From NCBI GenBank assembly GCA_026391235.1, contig JAPLDV010000067.1, positions 1 through 11,602 of the forward strand: a stretch of DNA of 11,602 nucleotides, in the 5' to 3' direction. Both the position numbers and the translations under genes were made by a program. The first letter of the stretch is position 1; every line of letters starts with the position of its first letter. Below are positions 1-8,500 of this stretch, in pieces. Source of the DNA: Bacteroidia bacterium (GTDB lineage Bacteria; Bacteroidota; Bacteroidia; Bacteroidales; UBA12481). Under the pieces are notes generated by a model. That model saw only the letters and a program-made list of their open reading frames with translations. It was not told the origin of the DNA and searched no databases.

Positions 1-1
1 T

Positions 2-667
2 GAGGTTATCTCGATGAATAAGATCTTCTTTCAGCGCAGCAACCCCGGAATGCAGATCAATCTGACTGATATTCAGAGTGTAGATATCACCTCAACCTTT
101 GCTGAAAAGATAACATCTTTAGATTCGCTGAAATTTTACCTGCTGAGTCTTAGTCCGGTATCTACTATGATGGAAATTCAGTATGCAAAAAACCTGGAGC
201 AAACTACTGAAATCAAGCAGATGCAGAAATATCTTTACAATTTCTGGAAAATCCGGAATGATAAAAGTCCAGAGGCAGAGTGGAACAGGTATAAAGCACA
301 GGTGCTCATGATGGAGGATGCCTATAAAACAAAGATCAGGCACGGGTTTGAAACCGACCTGGGACGCACCTGGCTGAAATACGGAGCCCCTGATCAGGTT
401 GAGGAAAACAAGCACGAGCCCAATGCATATCCATACATTATATGGAAATACTTTCACATCAATGACCAGAACAACAAGCGTTTCGTTTTTTATGCTCCTC
501 ATCTTGCCGGTGAATTTATCCTCCTGCACTCGGATGCAAGGGGTGAACTTTACAATCCATACTGGCAGTATGAACTGTACGGAAGAACCACCAACCTCAG
601 AAATTACGATAATACCAGTTTTGATGGCGGATACGGCTCAAGAGCATTGGATCTGTTTAAAAGATAG
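2..667 (+). CDS. GWxTD domain-containing protein (5' partial)
   Basis: This is the C-terminal part of a GWxTD-domain protein, a family found in Bacteroidota and relatives whose molecular function is not established. The frame is open to the left edge (codons from base 2), so the ATG at 14 is probably internal and the true start lies outside the window; family members are usually more than 400 aa. Numbering from that ATG, the signature GFETD is at residues 111-115 (Phe in place of the usual Trp), followed by GRTWLKYGAPDQV, the family's typical GR-x-x-[IL]-KYG-x-PD stretch. An aromatic-rich segment follows (IIWKYF, FVFY, NPYWQYELYG). It ends in tandem TAG TAG stops, 14 bp before an acyltransferase gene with which it is probably cotranscribed. 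That neighbourhood suggests an envelope role, but this is inference. Family call firm; function unknown. Confidence 0.85.
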   Translation, partial: EVISMNKIFFQRSNPGMQINLTDIQSVDITSTFAEKITSLDSLKFYLLSLSPVSTMMEIQYAKNLEQTTEIKQMQKYLYNFWKIRNDKSPEAEWNRYKAQVLMMEDAYKTKIRHGFETDLGRTWLKYGAPDQVEENKHEPNAYPYIIWKYFHINDQNNKRFVFYAPHLAGEFILLHSDARGELYNPYWQYELYGRTTNLRNYDNTSFDGGYGSRALDLFKR

Positions 668-681
668 TAGACTTCAACAAT

Positions 682-1575
682 ATGAATCGAATTATACCCG
701 GGTTAATCTGGCTGATCCTATGGATATTATCCTGGTTACCCGGGTTTATTATGAATTTTCTTTCCTCTCTGATTCATACACTCCTTTTTGATATTTTCAG
801 GTACAGGGCAGAAGTGATAAAGACAAATATCAGCCGATCGTTTCCTGAACTTACTGAATATGAACAAGATATAATTGCTAAAAAATTTTCACGGCACTTA
901 TCCGAGCTTTTCATCGAAATGATAATATCTGCCCGGCTTCGACCGAAAAAAACCTTCCGTCAAATTCATTTTTCAAACCCGGAAATGATTGACCGGGCTT
1001 ATGAGCAGAAACAAAATATCATCATTCTTACCGGACATTACGGAAATTTTGAATGGAACGCGTTGCCTTTTCTGGAAGCAGGCTACCGGGTCATTGGAGT
1101 GTATAAACCGCAGTCCAGCAAGCAGATAAGTCAACTCTTGCTAAATATCAGGCTGAAACCAGGAATATCCTTAATACCTATGAAGGATTCCATGCGCGTT
1201 ATTGCACGCGAATTAAAAGAAACGACCATCCCTTTTGCCCTGATTCTAATTGCCGATCAGATTCCTTCACGTGGCGAAATCCGGTTCTGGACAATGTTCC
1301 TGAATCAGGAGACTGCCTTTTTTACCGGCGGCGAAAAACTGGCCAGACGATACGGCCTGCCCATATTTTATGTTGATCAGATAAAGCGGAAACTTGCTAA
1401 ATATGAGGTAAGCATTACACCGGTTTATGACGGAATGAGCCCAACGGAAGAAGGAGCAATTACCACAGCTTATGCAAGATTACTCGAAGCTACAATCCGG
1501 AAGAATCCTTACTTATGGTTATGGTCGCACCGGAGGTGGAAATATCGTAAGGAGGAACTACCTTTGAAGGCATGA
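682..1575 (+). CDS. LpxL/HtrB-family lysophospholipid (lipid A) acyltransferase
   Basis: A 297-aa inner-membrane acyltransferase of the lauroyl/myristoyl (LpxL/LpxM/HtrB) family, which transfers a secondary acyl chain to a lipid A precursor at the cytoplasmic face. An N-terminal hydrophobic segment (about residues 4-36) would anchor it. The catalytic HX4E motif is seen as HYGNFE, His119 and Glu124, in the context ILTGHYGNFEW. Further family marks are FFTGGEKLARRYGLPIF (about 213-229) and the C-terminal WLWSHRRWK (279-287). Length is typical. The ATG at 682 begins a plausible membrane segment directly after the GWxTD stop; no clear ribosome-binding site is visible, as is common in this phylum. 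The stop codon overlaps the next gene's start (ATGA), so the two are translationally coupled. The exact lipid substrate, or an ornithine/aminolipid alternative, cannot be decided from sequence. Confidence 0.9.
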   Translation: MNRIIPGLIWLILWILSWLPGFIMNFLSSLIHTLLFDIFRYRAEVIKTNISRSFPELTEYEQDIIAKKFSRHLSELFIEMIISARLRPKKTFRQIHFSNPEMIDRAYEQKQNIIILTGHYGNFEWNALPFLEAGYRVIGVYKPQSSKQISQLLLNIRLKPGISLIPMKDSMRVIARELKETTIPFALILIADQIPSRGEIRFWTMFLNQETAFFTGGEKLARRYGLPIFYVDQIKRKLAKYEVSITPVYDGMSPTEEGAITTAYARLLEATIRKNPYLWLWSHRRWKYRKEELPLKA

Positions 1576-2597
1576 ATCAGGTTTCCGTAATCATCCTATG
1601 CTGGAATAGTTTATCCTATCTCCAAAAGTTTTTACCTTCCCTGAAAGACAATACATCAGCTGAAATTGCAGATCTGGTGGTAGTCGATAACGGCAGTTCC
1701 GATGGAACCGGCGAATGGCTTTCGGCTGAATATCCGGATATTATTCTGAAAGTTCTGGACCACAATTACGGATATGCAGGAGGTTATAAATTAGCTATTG
1801 ACGGCATCAAATCTGAATATATTGTTTTATTGAATTCGGATGTTGAAGTTACACCTGGATGGATCGAACACTTGGTTTATTTTATGGATCAGCATCCCCT
1901 GGCGGGGGCGGTGGCGCCAAAAATCAGGAGTGTTGCCGACCGCGGTTTCTTCGAATATGCAGGCGCAGCCGGTGGATGGATCGACCGGTATGGCTATCCT
2001 TTCTGCCGTGGGAGAATATTTAATTCTATTGAAAAGGATACCGGACAATACAATGAGCCGTCCAGGATATTTTGGGCGTCGGGTGCCTGTATGATGCTCC
2101 GGACCGATGCCTACCTGTTTTCAGGAGGTCTTGATCCATTGTTTTTTGCGCATATGGAGGAGATCGACCTGTGCTGGAGGTTACATTCCAACGGTTACGA
2201 GGTATGGTACACCCCGGATTCGGTGGTCTTTCATGTGGGAGGCGGAGCTTTGCCCAATGAAAGTCCTAAAAAGCTCTATCTTAACTTCAGGAACAACCTT
2301 CTCCTCCTGCGAAAAAACCTTCCGTCAGAAATGCGGGCCAGGATTCTCATTGTTCGAAAAATTTTGGATGGAGTTGCAGCACTACAATATTTATTTAAAG
2401 GCAAACCGGCTTTTTTTATTGCAGTTCTAAAGGCCTATCGGGATTTTTACCGGTTATGGAAGAAGGAATACAACAATTATTCCGCTCCGACTCACCCAGC
2501 TCCGGTAGAATTGGACGGATGGTATAACCGTAGTATTGTTGCCGCGTTTTTTATCGCTCGCAAAAGAAGACTTGGGGAATTAACTCATCATAAGTAA
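1572..2597 (+). CDS. Glycosyltransferase family 2 protein
   Basis: A 341-aa inverting glycosyltransferase with a GT-A fold, similar in layout to WbbL/rhamnosyltransferase-like enzymes that extend surface polysaccharide or LPS. The N-terminal nucleotide-binding strand is VSVIILCWNS, followed by VVVDNGSSDGT (about 36-46). The metal-binding DxD-type motif is LLNSDVE (residues 86-92, Asp90 key). The acceptor-side ED motif lies in MEEIDLCWRL (Glu196/Glu197, Asp199), followed by a conserved HVGGG (221-225). The C-terminal part holds a hydrophobic/amphipathic stretch (about 262-295) that may associate with the membrane. The start overlaps the acyltransferase stop as ATGA. An AAGGAGG at 1549-1555 lies 16 nt upstream, too far for an ordinary Shine-Dalgarno site. 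The 3' end overlaps murF, on the other strand, by 10 bp. The neighbouring lipid A-type acyltransferase suggests a lipid-linked or LPS acceptor (inference); donor sugar unknown. Confidence 0.88.
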   Translation: MNQVSVIILCWNSLSYLQKFLPSLKDNTSAEIADLVVVDNGSSDGTGEWLSAEYPDIILKVLDHNYGYAGGYKLAIDGIKSEYIVLLNSDVEVTPGWIEHLVYFMDQHPLAGAVAPKIRSVADRGFFEYAGAAGGWIDRYGYPFCRGRIFNSIEKDTGQYNEPSRIFWASGACMMLRTDAYLFSGGLDPLFFAHMEEIDLCWRLHSNGYEVWYTPDSVVFHVGGGALPNESPKKLYLNFRNNLLLLRKNLPSEMRARILIVRKILDGVAALQYLFKGKPAFFIAVLKAYRDFYRLWKKEYNNYSAPTHPAPVELDGWYNRSIVAAFFIARKRRLGELTHHK

Positions 2598-3883
2598 CCA
2601 ACAAGTTCCTCGAGCTGCATACCCCGTGATCCCTTAATAAGGACATCGCAACCCTTGAGCTTATTTTGGGCCAGATAATCCTTCAGATTGTTCAGATTTT
2701 CAAAGAAGAGGTGCGGAAAATCGGCTGCAAACTGGTAAAACTGAATTCCGGCAAACATTACTTTTTCAAATCCAAGCTGACCCGCAAGGTGGATTATTTT
2801 GAGATGCTCATCCGCAGCATGGGAACCCAATTCGAACATATCGCCAAGAATAGCTACTGGATGAGGCAGACCGAGTGATGCAAAATGTTCGATTGCTAAC
2901 GACATGCTCGACGGATTGGCATTATATGAATCAAGAAAGAGAACATTGTCTATTGTCTGGATCCATTGCGACCGCATATTATCAGGTACATAGGATTCAA
3001 TTCCGGCCCTGATTTGATCTTTATCAAGCCCGAAATGGATACCAATTGATATGGCAGCCAGTATGTTATAAAGATTATAGACTCCTGTCAGATGACTGCT
3101 GAGGGTGCTTAAATCATCGCCCCCACGGGTCTTCCATTGTACCGACAGGTATCGTCCCAGGTTTGCTGCCAATCCGCAAACATCAGCATGTCCGCTGGTT
3201 CCATAGGTAAAGCAAGGATAATCTTCCACCAGCTTTTTAAGCAATTCATCATCCTCATTGACAAATAGTTTACCCCTGTTGAGCTTTATCCAGTTATATA
3301 ATTCATTCTTTGCCAGTACCACTCCATCGAAAGATCCGAACCCTTCGAGATGCGCTTTACCGATATTGGTAATCAAACCGATATCCGGTTTGGCAATATC
3401 GCATAAGAAAGCAATTTCACCCGGGTGGTTGGCACCCATTTCTACAATGAGAATTTCAGTAGCGGTGTTAGTTGCAAGCAGCGTGATCGGCACCCCGATA
3501 TGATTATTGAAATTCCCTGAGGTAGCAACCACATTAAACTTCTGCTTCAGAACTGAATGGATTAGCTCCTTGGTCGTGGTTTTACCGTTTGTTCCGGTGA
3601 GACCTATCACAGGTATCGAAAGATTACTCCGGTGGAAAGAGGCAAGATCCTGCATAAATCCGAGAGCATCCGGGACCAGGATATATCGATGGTCAGCAAC
3701 AATTGAAGGATCATCAACAATTGCATAGGCACATCCTTTTGCAAGAGCATCAGCGGCAAAACGATTACCGTCAAAATGATTGCCTTTCAGTGAAAAATAG
3801 AGACAGCCGGGTTTGACTTTCCGGCTGTCGGTACAGATCTGCGGATATTGCAGATAGGTTTTATAAAAATCTTCAGATTTCAC
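2588..3883 (-). CDS. murF: UDP-N-acetylmuramoyl-tripeptide--D-alanyl-D-alanine ligase
   Basis: MurF is the cytoplasmic ATP-dependent ligase that adds D-Ala-D-Ala to UDP-MurNAc-tripeptide, the last soluble step of peptidoglycan precursor synthesis. The 431 aa cover the full family length. The substrate-binding N-terminal domain contains TDSRKVKPG (18-26). The ATP-binding P-loop is LTGTNGKTTTKE (95-106). It is followed by SGNFNNHIGVP (122-132), VEMGANHPGEI (148-158), TNIGKAHLEGFGS (172-184) and AKNEL (191-195), whose Lys is the expected carbamylated residue. The C-terminal domain has DSYNANPSS (318-326), LGDMFELG (346-353) and KGSRGM (417-422). The start is GTG at 3881-3883: an in-frame TAG (the gldJ stop) lies two codons upstream, so no longer start exists, and the nearby ATG at 3883-3885 is out of frame. 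It sits 3 bp after gldJ and is almost certainly cotranscribed with it. Confidence 0.96.
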   Translation of the reverse strand: MKSEDFYKTYLQYPQICTDSRKVKPGCLYFSLKGNHFDGNRFAADALAKGCAYAIVDDPSIVADHRYILVPDALGFMQDLASFHRSNLSIPVIGLTGTNGKTTTKELIHSVLKQKFNVVATSGNFNNHIGVPITLLATNTATEILIVEMGANHPGEIAFLCDIAKPDIGLITNIGKAHLEGFGSFDGVVLAKNELYNWIKLNRGKLFVNEDDELLKKLVEDYPCFTYGTSGHADVCGLAANLGRYLSVQWKTRGGDDLSTLSSHLTGVYNLYNILAAISIGIHFGLDKDQIRAGIESYVPDNMRSQWIQTIDNVLFLDSYNANPSSMSLAIEHFASLGLPHPVAILGDMFELGSHAADEHLKIIHLAGQLGFEKVMFAGIQFYQFAADFPHLFFENLNNLKDYLAQNKLKGCDVLIKGSRGMQLEELVGYL

Positions 3884-3886
3884 ATC

Positions 3887-5365
3887 CTATTTACCATCGG
3901 CTTTACCCAAGCGTGACATGGCACAGCGGAAGCCAATATCATCGGTGGATTTTTCTTCATCCATATAGCGCCGGGTACCCGGTACCATCCAATAGGCCCT
4001 GTCGCGCCAGGAGCCACCTTTATAAACCCTAGCCCGGTCGGAAATGGTACTGGTAGAATTCAGCCTGTTAATGCCGGTTCCCTCGAAATACATCTGGGCG
4101 GTACTTTTCGAATTATCTTCAGTACCCGAATTATATCCGATACTGGATGGTGCATCACCATCGCGAAAATTGCGGTTGTCGGACCGTTTGTAGTTCGTTC
4201 GTTTTTTATTTTCCTCAGCTGTCATTGTCCTTCTGGGAATTCTGCCAAGTGAATCCTTTTCTGCAATATTGCCTTCGGCATCCCGCTGTTGAACGGTAAA
4301 AACGTTTCCGCGGAAAGGACTAAGTTCGTCCACATCCAACGAAGATAATGGACGGTATACGTCCATAACCCATTCATTCACATTACCGGCCATGTCATAA
4401 AGACCGTAATCATTTGGCAAATAAGTTTTAACCGGTGAAGTAAAAGGATATCCATCATTCAGGGAACCAGAAACTCCCATATAATCACCTTTGCCACGAA
4501 CGAAGTTAGCCATGAGATTACCTCTTTTGGATTTTTCTTCATTTCTGGCATAATTGCCACGCCACGGATACATACGTTTATTCTCGATCACTTCTTCCTT
4601 AGCTATCAGGCCATTAGCGGCGAATTCCCATTCTGCTTCGGTTGGGAGCCGGTACTTTGGAAAGAAGAGACCGTCTTCCATCCGTGCTTTACGAACTGTT
4701 TTATTGGGATCGAGGTTAGGTAGATCCTGGCGAACAACACCTTCGTATTGCCCGGCAAGATAAGCATCGGTATTAAAGTTTTTAGCGCTGGTTTGATTAG
4801 GGTCCTGCATGAGGATACCCTCCTTGATCATGATTGCTTCATTCACACGATCCGTTCTCCAGTCGCAATACTGGGTAGCCTGAATCCAGGTTACGCCAAC
4901 AACCGGATAATCATTATAGGAGGGATGGCGAAGATAGTACTCTGTCATGGGTTCGTTGAAAGCCAGCGCCCCTCTCCAAACCAGCGTATCCGGCAATGCC
5001 TTCTGATAAACCATCGGATAATCAACAAAAACACGCTTCAACCAATAAAGATATTCGCGATAGTCGGCATTGGTAACTTCCGTTTCATCCATGTAAAATG
5101 AAGAGATCGTTACCCGACGCGGAATATTATTCCAATCGTACCTGACATCATCAACCACACGTCCAAGGGTGAATGTTCCTCCTTCAACGAAAACCAATCC
5201 GGGTCCCGTAGGCTGGTTAAAACCCGCGATATAATCAAATCCTCCGTTCTTGATGTCATTGTATGCCCAGCCGGTTTTAGAAGATTTTATGCTGCTTTTA
5301 CAACCTCCCAAAGACAAGACCATCCCAAATGTGATCAGAAGAAAACTAAACAATCTGATTTTCAT
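3887..5365 (-). CDS. gldJ: GldJ-like T9SS/gliding-associated lipoprotein (FGE-sulfatase fold)
   Basis: A 492-aa outer-membrane-type lipoprotein of the GldJ/GldK (PorK) family. In flavobacteria GldJ is needed for gliding and supports T9SS function by stabilising GldK. A hydrophobic signal peptide ends in the lipobox LGGC, with Cys22 lipidated. The rest is a formylglycine-generating-enzyme-like fold: FVEGGTFTLG (59-68), FYMDETEVTNADY (90-102), VVGVTWIQATQYCDWR (155-170), YRLPTEAEWEFAA (238-250), DYGLYDMAGNVNEWVMD (319-335), YKGGSWRDRAYW (448-459) and DDIGFRCA (475-482). The paired catalytic cysteines of true formylglycine-generating enzymes are absent from the GGSW...RR stretch, which fits a structural role. 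An insert at about 340-445 is charged and polar. I chose the ATG at 5363-5365; a TTG three codons upstream is possible but adds only LNV. The LVWRGAL and NEP segments and the murF/porU neighbours favour GldJ over PorK. Confidence 0.85.
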   Translation of the reverse strand: MKIRLFSFLLITFGMVLSLGGCKSSIKSSKTGWAYNDIKNGGFDYIAGFNQPTGPGLVFVEGGTFTLGRVVDDVRYDWNNIPRRVTISSFYMDETEVTNADYREYLYWLKRVFVDYPMVYQKALPDTLVWRGALAFNEPMTEYYLRHPSYNDYPVVGVTWIQATQYCDWRTDRVNEAIMIKEGILMQDPNQTSAKNFNTDAYLAGQYEGVVRQDLPNLDPNKTVRKARMEDGLFFPKYRLPTEAEWEFAANGLIAKEEVIENKRMYPWRGNYARNEEKSKRGNLMANFVRGKGDYMGVSGSLNDGYPFTSPVKTYLPNDYGLYDMAGNVNEWVMDVYRPLSSLDVDELSPFRGNVFTVQQRDAEGNIAEKDSLGRIPRRTMTAEENKKRTNYKRSDNRNFRDGDAPSSIGYNSGTEDNSKSTAQMYFEGTGINRLNSTSTISDRARVYKGGSWRDRAYWMVPGTRRYMDEEKSTDDIGFRCAMSRLGKADGK

Positions 5366-5597
5366 GACGTTCAAAGGGTATTAAATCAAAGTACAAAATT
5401 AACTATTTTTATCACTCACACTGACTTTCAATATCAAAAGCGGCCGAAATTATGAAAATTTAATCGAAAGCCAGAGTAATAACGCAGTTCATTTTCTTTT
5501 ATTTTTCAGATGGGATTGTTAATATTTTTTCCTGCCTCCTTCTCAATGAGTACAATTTCATCATAAAATAGACGTTTTTTTGTAATATTACCCCAAT
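5366..5597. other. Divergent intergenic region between gldJ and porU
   Basis: This 232-bp AT-rich region must hold the start signals for both the gldJ-murF and porU transcripts. On the minus strand a TAnnTTTG element is visible (listed separately). On the plus strand I find only one-mismatch versions (TATTTTTC at 5500-5507, TATTTTTT at 5523-5530) without a good TTTG partner, so no porU promoter is called. I see no small open reading frame, strong hairpin, riboswitch-like structure or repeat in it. Confidence 0.6.
5394..5401 (-). promoter_or_regulatory. Candidate gldJ-murF promoter -7 element
   Basis: Read on the minus strand this is TAATTTTG, an exact fit to the Bacteroidota -7 consensus TAnnTTTG, 28 bases upstream of the chosen gldJ ATG; that distance suits a short leader. 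The -33 element is weak: the nearest TTG upstream is about 27 bases away, longer than the usual spacing of roughly 17-23. The call rests on the -7 match and position only. Confidence 0.35.
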
Positions 5598-8500
5598 ATG
5601 GTTAGATCAATCTTTGATATCAGTAAGCATTTAATATTACTTGTTATATATACATGGCTCTCAATTTCAATCAGTTTTGGACAAAATTCCAAGGCGCGAC
5701 AGATAAATTGGGTGTCGGCTGCCCAGTTTGACAGAGCAATTTATCCCGGCGGCTCATCCAGCCTGCCCTACTATTCCGAACGTATACCCTGGAACGAAAT
5801 TCAAAATAGTAAACCAGAAGTTTTTTTTACGAACCTTCAATTTGAACCGGTAAACACATCAGATCCCGAATGGAAAAATATCCGGTTAAACAACCTCACG
5901 GATGCAATTGTAATCAGAACTGGTGTTCAAATCGAGCGGAAGCGGGCTTTTGCAGTTTTTTCCTTTATCCCTTTCAGGAAGAATCCATCCACAGGCCAGA
6001 TCGAACGATTGGTGAGCTTTATACCTGAAATAAAACGTGTCGACCGTCCGGTCACTGAACTGAAAACAAAAGCCAATTCTCGTACCTACGCTTCACAGTC
6101 GGTACTGGCAAATGGGAGGTGGTATAAAATTCAGGTGAACACCAGGGGTATTCAAAAGTTAACCTATGCCGACCTGAAGAAAATGGGAATACAGAATCCC
6201 GACAATGTCCGGATCTATGGTAACGGAGGTTTTCAGCTGCCTTATGATTCCAGCATTGACCGACCCGATGACCTTGTTGAGAACCCGGTATATTTTGATA
6301 AGGGAGCCGATGGCCAATTCGGAGACAGTGATTTTGTTATATTTTATGCTTCGGGGACCACGACCTGGAAATATGACGCAAGCAAGAAGATTTTCAATCA
6401 CAAGATCCATCTCTATTCCGATTACTCGAATTATTTCATTACTGAAGACCTTGGTCCCGGGAAAAGAGTTACCGGACTTAACGCCAGTACGCTGTTACCT
6501 CAGACAACAGTAACAACTTACAATGCAATTGATTATCGTGAACAAGATTCCCTTAACCTGATAAAATCCGGCCGCCAGTGGTGCTGGAAGCATTTTTCCA
6601 TTCAGCTCAGAAGAGGATTCAGCTTCAATTTTCCCCATCGTATAATTAGTGAACCCGTTAAAGTAACGACCTCATTATGGGGCCGGTCTTCCTCAACAAG
6701 CCAGGCTTCGAAATTTTACCTTCTCAATGAGGAAACCCTGTTTGAAACGGTTGAACTTGCCGGAGTTCATACCGATAACTACGAGGCACTATATGCCTCC
6801 ACGGCAATTTCCAACAGCTCTTTTACTCCTGCATCAGAATCCGTCACCATAAATTTCCAGTTCGTGCCCAGTAATCCCGCTGCAGAAGGATGGCTCGATT
6901 ACCTAACACTTAATACGCGTTGCAACCTGATCTTTGATGGCGGACAATTATCCTTCCGCGATGCCCAGGAAACCGGAAACGGTAAAGTGGTCAGATTTCA
7001 GATCGGTCAGGCAAAAGTTAACAATCTGGTATGGGAAGTAACCGACGCCAATGAAATCAGACAACAAGCCGTCCAAGCCTATACAGGTGGTATTGAATTC
7101 GTTGCAGCTGCCGACAAAATCAGGGAATACATTGTTTTCGATCCCGGATCAGCTGCTCTTCCTGTACCTGCTTACTCCGGTGACGGGCTTGGACTGATTG
7201 CCAATCAAAATCTCCATGGATTAGAGTGTCCGGATATGATTATCCTGGTTCATGATGACCTGAAAACGTATGCCCTGCAACTGGCCGATTTTCATAAGAA
7301 ACACGACGGGCTGACAACCCTTTTGGTTTCGCCCGTCCAGATCTATAATGAGTTTTCATCAGGAATGACCGATGTTACAGCCATAAGGGACTTTCTGAAG
7401 ATGTTTTATGACCGGTCCTCCGCAGAAACCTTCCGGCTGAAGTATTTCTTGTTTTTCGGCGATGGTTCATATGACAATAAGAATACAGTCAAGGATTTCC
7501 GCACATGCCTTCCGACTTACCAGTCACTTGAATCTTTGTATCCCACCAGTTCCTATGTTACTGATGATTTTTTCGGATTGCTTGATACGGGTGAAGATAT
7601 TGAAGCAGGCCTGCTCGAGATTGGTATCGGACGTTTCCCCGTGTTAAGCGAATCTGAAGCCACCGCGATGATTGAAAAAATCAACCAGTATTATTCCCCT
7701 TCAGCTTTGGGTGACTGGCGAAATCTAGTTTGTTTTATCGGCGATGATGAAGATGGTAATACTCATATGCGCGACGCAAATACATTAGCCGATCTCCTGA
7801 AAGTTAATAATCCGGTATTCAATATTGATAAAATTTTTCTGGACGCCTACCAGCAGGTTACCTTGCCTACCGGCGACCGGTATCCTGAGGTTAACCGGGC
7901 TATCGGAGACCGCATGAAAAAAGGTGCCCTGATCATGAATTATCTGGGCCATGGTAGTGAAAGAGGATTGGCCCATGAGGAAATTCTGACTATATCAGAC
8001 ATCAAGAACTGGAAAAATCCGGAAAGACTTCCTCTATTCATAACTGCAACATGCGAATTCAGCAGGTTCGACGACCCTTCCCTGGTGTCGGCAGGCGAAT
8101 GGGTAATCCTTAATCCGGGCGGTGGCGGTATTGCATTGTTTTCAACCACCCGTTTAGTCTATTCCTCTCCTAATTTCATTTTGAACCGGGAATTATATAA
8201 TTACGCTTTCAGCCGGGATGCCCTGGGAAAACGGCTGACCCTGGGTGATGTAATGCGACTCACAAAAAATGCTGTCGGAGAAGAACAGAACAAACTTAAC
8301 TTCACCCTATTGGGAGATCCGGCATTGACTCTATGCTACCCGGAATACGGAATTACAATGACTCAGATGAATGGAAAGCCCGTGGGTGAATTCATCGATA
8401 CTTTGAAAGCCCTGACGGCTGCGAACATTAGTGGTTTCGTTAACGACCTGAATGGCAATAAGTTAACTGATTTTTCCGGCATGGTTCTTCCAACCATTTT

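Noticed and set aside
119..529. 136-codon minus-strand open frame opposite the GWxTD gene
   Set aside because: It lies wholly within a recognisable coding region on the other strand and its product shows no family motif; treated as a shadow frame.
696..746. Two copies of ACCCGGGTT (696-704 and 738-746), possibly an operator or hairpin
   Set aside because: Both fall inside the acyltransferase membrane segment and encode similar Pro-Gly turns; the match is short and best explained by chance and coding.
1549..1555. AAGGAGG as Shine-Dalgarno site for the glycosyltransferase
   Set aside because: It lies 16 bases before the ATG, beyond normal spacing, and is within the acyltransferase coding sequence; ATGA coupling explains initiation better.
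5500..5530. TATTTTTC and TATTTTTT as porU promoter elements
   Set aside because: Each misses the final G of the consensus and no TTTG partner is found at suitable distance; not strong enough to call.
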